From: Desulfobacterales bacterium
Lineage (GTDB): Bacteria; Desulfobacterota; Desulfobacteria; Desulfobacterales; JAHEIW01
DNA length: 7,533 nt
Direction of reading: 5' to 3'
NCBI GenBank assembly: GCA_030145015.1
Contig: JAQYWI010000233.1
Coordinates: 1-7,533 of the forward strand
The notes beneath the pieces are model-generated. The model searched no databases. It was not told where the DNA came from and saw only the letters and a program-made list of their open reading frames with translations. The position numbers and the translations under genes were made by a program. Positions 5,313 to 7,533 of the stretch are shown here, in pieces. The first letter of the stretch is position 1; each line of letters starts with the position of its first letter.

Positions 5313-6370
5313 TCCGATTCAGAATCATAAAACGCGAGCCATTGCCGGGGTGGGCAAAAATCGTTATTCCGATTGCGGCCATTATGGCGACACTGATTCT
5401 TTCGGCTATTCCGATTCTTTTCGCCGGGGGGCATCTATGGAAGTCTTATTTTTACCTGTTTTACGGAGCGTTGGGAACACGTTACAATCTTTTAGAAACC
5501 TTTGTAAAAGCCAGTCCCCTGTTATTGACGGGTCTGGCGGTGGCATTTGCCTTCAGGGCCAAATTCTGGAATATCGGTGCCGAAGGTCAGCTCCTTGCCG
5601 GAGCGTTAACGGCCACCACCTTAGGGATTCATCTGGGCAGTATCCCATCGGTGCTGGTCTTGCCGATTGTCATTATCGGAGGGTTCCTGGCGGGGGGTAT
5701 CTGGGCTTCGATTCCGGCACTTTTAAAAACAAAACTGAAGGTGGATGATGTGGTTTCCACTCTGCTTTTAAACTATGTCATGATCCACATCATGGGCGCC
5801 CTGCTTTTTGGACCTCTTCAGCAACCCGGCTCCAGCTGGCCCCGATCATCGGCCATAATCGAGGCCGCATACTATCCCATCCTGCTGACGAAATCGCGTT
5901 TTCATATGGGTATTCTTATCTCATTTATAGCCGTAATTGTCGTATGGTTCATTAACAAAAAAACCACCTTCGGGTACCAGTCCAAGGCAGTCGGCGTGAA
6001 TATCAGGGCCGCCCATTTTGGCGGAATTAATACCACCTCGGTGATTCTATGGACAGCCCTGATATCCGGCGGGCTGGCAGGCCTGGCGGGAGTGGGAGAG
6101 CTCTGTGCGCTTCAGTATCGGCTGATCATGGATATCTCTCCCGGCTACGGGTATTCCGGGATTGTAATCGCCATGCTGGGCAACCTGCATCCGGTCGGGG
6201 TGCTTTTTTCTTCACTTTTTTTCAGTGTGATTATTGTGGGAGCGCAGACCATGAGCCGTATGACCGGCGTTCCCACCTATATCGCCGAGGTTATCCAGGG
6301 AATGGCGCTGATGGTGATGCTCATTTTTCTGCTTTTTACGGAATATAAAATCAGGGCGGTGCGCAAGTAA
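5309..6370 (+). CDS. ABC transporter permease, BPD_transp_2 family (NupP/YufP-like)
   Basis: This integral inner-membrane subunit pairs with the second permease to form the transport channel. It has 353 residues and roughly eight to ten hydrophobic segments, the first at about 17-39. The family-typical NIGAEGQ is at 88-94. AVGVNIRAAHFGGIN at 227-241 is the conserved cytoplasmic segment expected to contact the ATPase. I place the start at the ATG at 5309, which overlaps the ATPase stop as ATGA and suggests translational coupling. An in-frame TTG at 5288 would add seven residues, but it lies inside the ATPase reading frame with no better Shine-Dalgarno. The next gene starts within this gene's stop codon. 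The role is clear; the substrate is not determined. Confidence 0.92.
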   Translation: MIRFRIIKREPLPGWAKIVIPIAAIMATLILSAIPILFAGGHLWKSYFYLFYGALGTRYNLLETFVKASPLLLTGLAVAFAFRAKFWNIGAEGQLLAGALTATTLGIHLGSIPSVLVLPIVIIGGFLAGGIWASIPALLKTKLKVDDVVSTLLLNYVMIHIMGALLFGPLQQPGSSWPRSSAIIEAAYYPILLTKSRFHMGILISFIAVIVVWFINKKTTFGYQSKAVGVNIRAAHFGGINTTSVILWTALISGGLAGLAGVGELCALQYRLIMDISPGYGYSGIVIAMLGNLHPVGVLFSSLFFSVIIVGAQTMSRMTGVPTYIAEVIQGMALMVMLIFLLFTEYKIRAVRK

Positions 6371-7317
6371 TGGGTGAAATATTTGACATCGCGTTTATCT
6401 CGGGACTCATGGGCGCCACGATGCGGATGGCCACCCCGATCATATTTGCGACTCTGGGGGAAATCCTTTCAGAAAGAGCCGGGGTGCTGAATCTGGGAAT
6501 CGAGGGTATCATGCTAATGGGCGCCATGACCGGATTTCTGTTTACTTTTGCCTCTGGCTCCATATGGTTTGGCGTGTTTGCGGCTGCCTGTGTGGGCATG
6601 CTGCTGGGAATGCTCATGGCATTGCTATCCGTGAACCTGGGTTTAAGCCAGCATGTTGCGGGACTCGGCATTACGCTGTTTGCAACCGGCCTGGCCATGT
6701 TCATCTATCGACTGCATTTCGGTTCCCCCACCGTACCTCCCATAATAGAGCCTTTCAGGCAAATTGCCCTGCCGGTCCTTTCAAAGATTCCGGTGATCGG
6801 ACCGGGCCTTTTCAAGCAATATTCACTGACGTATATCGCCTGGCTGCTGGTGCCGGCCATGTCGATTTTGCTCTATAAAACCAAAATAGGATTGAAGATC
6901 AGAACGGTCGGTGAGAATCCGGTGGTCGCAGACACCGTGGGCGTAAATGTGACCCTGACCCGCACGCTTTGCCTCGTTGTCGGTGGTGCCTTTATGGGAG
7001 TCGGCGGAGCCTTTCTGACGTTGGCCCATCAGAACATGTTCTTAATCGATGTGATCGGCGGTCGCGGATGGGTGGCCATTGCCATGGTCATTTTTGGAAA
7101 CTGGGACCCTGTCAAAGGCACCATCGGGGCCCTTATCTTCGGTTTCCTGGATGGTCTGCAGCTCAGGCTTCAAAGCATCGGGCTGGAAATCCCCTTTCAT
7201 ATTTTCCTGATGATTCCGTACCTGTTAACAATTGTCGCCCTGATCAGTGTCTCCCGGCGCGCAGCTGTGCCTGCGGGCCTGTTGAAACCTTATCGCCGGG
7301 AGGAAAAAGGCGGGTAA
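6370..7317 (+). CDS. ABC transporter permease, BPD_transp_2 family (NupQ/YufQ-like)
   Basis: This second inner-membrane subunit has 315 residues. The N-terminal SERAGVLNLGIEG (34-46) is the hallmark of this permease subgroup and precedes a run of hydrophobic segments. The conserved cytoplasmic segment TVGENPVVADTVGVNV is at 179-194 and GRGWVAIAMVIFG is at 231-243. The last residues (PYRREEKGG) are charged and probably cytoplasmic. The ATG shares its A with the TAA of the previous gene (TAATG), so translation is likely coupled. It is the last transporter gene in view. No ordinary terminator follows; the palindromic element starting 32 bp downstream may serve instead. No catabolic gene lies in the window to hint at the substrate. 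Confidence 0.92.
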   Translation: MGEIFDIAFISGLMGATMRMATPIIFATLGEILSERAGVLNLGIEGIMLMGAMTGFLFTFASGSIWFGVFAAACVGMLLGMLMALLSVNLGLSQHVAGLGITLFATGLAMFIYRLHFGSPTVPPIIEPFRQIALPVLSKIPVIGPGLFKQYSLTYIAWLLVPAMSILLYKTKIGLKIRTVGENPVVADTVGVNVTLTRTLCLVVGGAFMGVGGAFLTLAHQNMFLIDVIGGRGWVAIAMVIFGNWDPVKGTIGALIFGFLDGLQLRLQSIGLEIPFHIFLMIPYLLTIVALISVSRRAAVPAGLLKPYRREEKGG

Positions 7318-7404
7318 TAAAAAAGTGCCTAAAATGACTAAAGTGAGCTAAAGTGCCTAAAGTTAAGGTATCGCTTCGCTCTATCTTTTATTATAAAAAT
7401 GATC

Positions 7405-7456
7405 GTTCGACCCAGTCGTTCGACCCAGTCGTTCGACCCAGTCGTTCGACCCAGAG
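7405..7456 (+). repeat. 13-bp tandem repeat, four units
   Basis: Four head-to-tail units of GTTCGACCCAGTC start at 7405, 7418, 7431 and 7444. The first three are identical; the last ends AG instead of TC and merges into the next array. Each junction creates the near-palindrome GTCGTTCGAC. The left element has two units in reverse orientation. Confidence 0.95.
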
Positions 7457-7510
7457 GCTCTCGACGGGAGGCTCTCGACGGGAGGCTCTCGACGGGAGGC
7501 TCTCGACGGG
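7455..7510 (+). repeat. 14-bp tandem repeat, four units
   Basis: Four perfect head-to-tail units of AGGCTCTCGACGGG start at 7455, 7469, 7483 and 7497, directly joined to the 13-bp array and followed by CAGAATTC. The left element has one unit. Perfect identity among units suggests recent expansion by slippage. Confidence 0.95.
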
Positions 7511-7533
7511 CAGAATTCCTCAATTTTAGGCAT

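Larger units (their letters stand above)
7349..7533. repeat. Palindromic intergenic element, right copy, with expanded repeat arrays (may run past the window end)
   Basis: This is the same element as at 3544-3664, in reverse orientation. The inner end TAAAGTGCCTAAAGTT (7349-7364) is identical to that of the left copy. The outer end AATTTTAGGCAT (7522-7533) matches with two changes and is cut by the window edge. CTAAA repeats at 10-bp-like spacing precede it from about 7327. The core is 157 bp against 89 bp on the left. The 68-bp excess equals two extra 13-bp and three extra 14-bp units. The 40-bp AT-rich segment 7365-7404 aligns without gaps to the left copy at about 28 of 40 positions. No coding capacity is seen. 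Confidence 0.8.

Noticed and set aside
4745..5434. 229-codon open frame on the minus strand across the ATPase-permease junction
   Set aside because: It is antisense to two well-supported genes, rich in Ser/Arg/Pro as expected for a shadow frame, and has no domain I recognise.
7405..7510. CRISPR array
   Set aside because: The units are directly adjacent with no spacers, are far shorter than CRISPR repeats, and no cas gene is present.
7338..7523. 61-codon open frame on the minus strand through the right repeat element
   Set aside because: Its repetitive Arg/Ser/Glu-rich translation is simply the tandem repeats read as codons; unit lengths of 13 and 14 are not multiples of three.

Overview
The window looks like ordinary chromosome of a Gram-negative bacterium. 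By overall character it is most likely a Desulfobacterota (Desulfobacterales-like) sulfate-reducer relative. The clues are moderate GC, the style of the two cold-shock proteins, a class III-type PPK2, and intergenic repeats built on CTAAAGTG. This assignment is an impression, not a proof.

Layout. Positions 1-314 hold no gene that I can support, only short hairpins. A polyphosphate kinase 2 gene (315-1193, +) follows. It converges on two tandem cold-shock protein genes on the minus strand (1385-1585 and 1848-2048). Each csp gene has its own sigma70-like promoter, a roughly 120-nt leader and a terminator, so the pair looks like a tandem duplication with a 463-bp period. The terminator between ppk2 and the first csp gene appears bidirectional. 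A divergent intergenic region (2206-2517) then leads to a strong promoter and a BMP-family periplasmic binding protein gene (2518-3504, +). After a 287-bp gap come an ABC ATPase with two nucleotide-binding domains (3792-5312) and two membrane permeases (5309-6370 and 6370-7317). The last three genes overlap at their junctions. Together the four genes make a complete BMP/NupNOPQ-like (CUT2-type) importer. Family knowledge suggests a nucleoside, purine or related substrate, but the sequence does not fix it.

Two non-coding signals stand out. First, both csp leaders conserve two mutually exclusive pairings. In one, a GUGGCAWCCU segment pairs with AGGGUGUCAC, which covers the end of the Shine-Dalgarno sequence just before the start codon. 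In the other, the same GUGG pairs with an upstream CCAUU. This looks like a cold-shock RNA switch. Second, two copies of a small palindromic, gene-less element lie in opposite orientation. One is inside the transporter operon (3544-3664) and one is just after it (7349-7533, reaching the window edge). Each carries arrays of a 13-bp and a 14-bp unit, and the 68-bp length difference between the two cores is exactly the difference in unit number (2 x 13 + 3 x 14). They resemble MITE-like or intergenic VNTR elements and could recombine to invert the ATPase-permease block.
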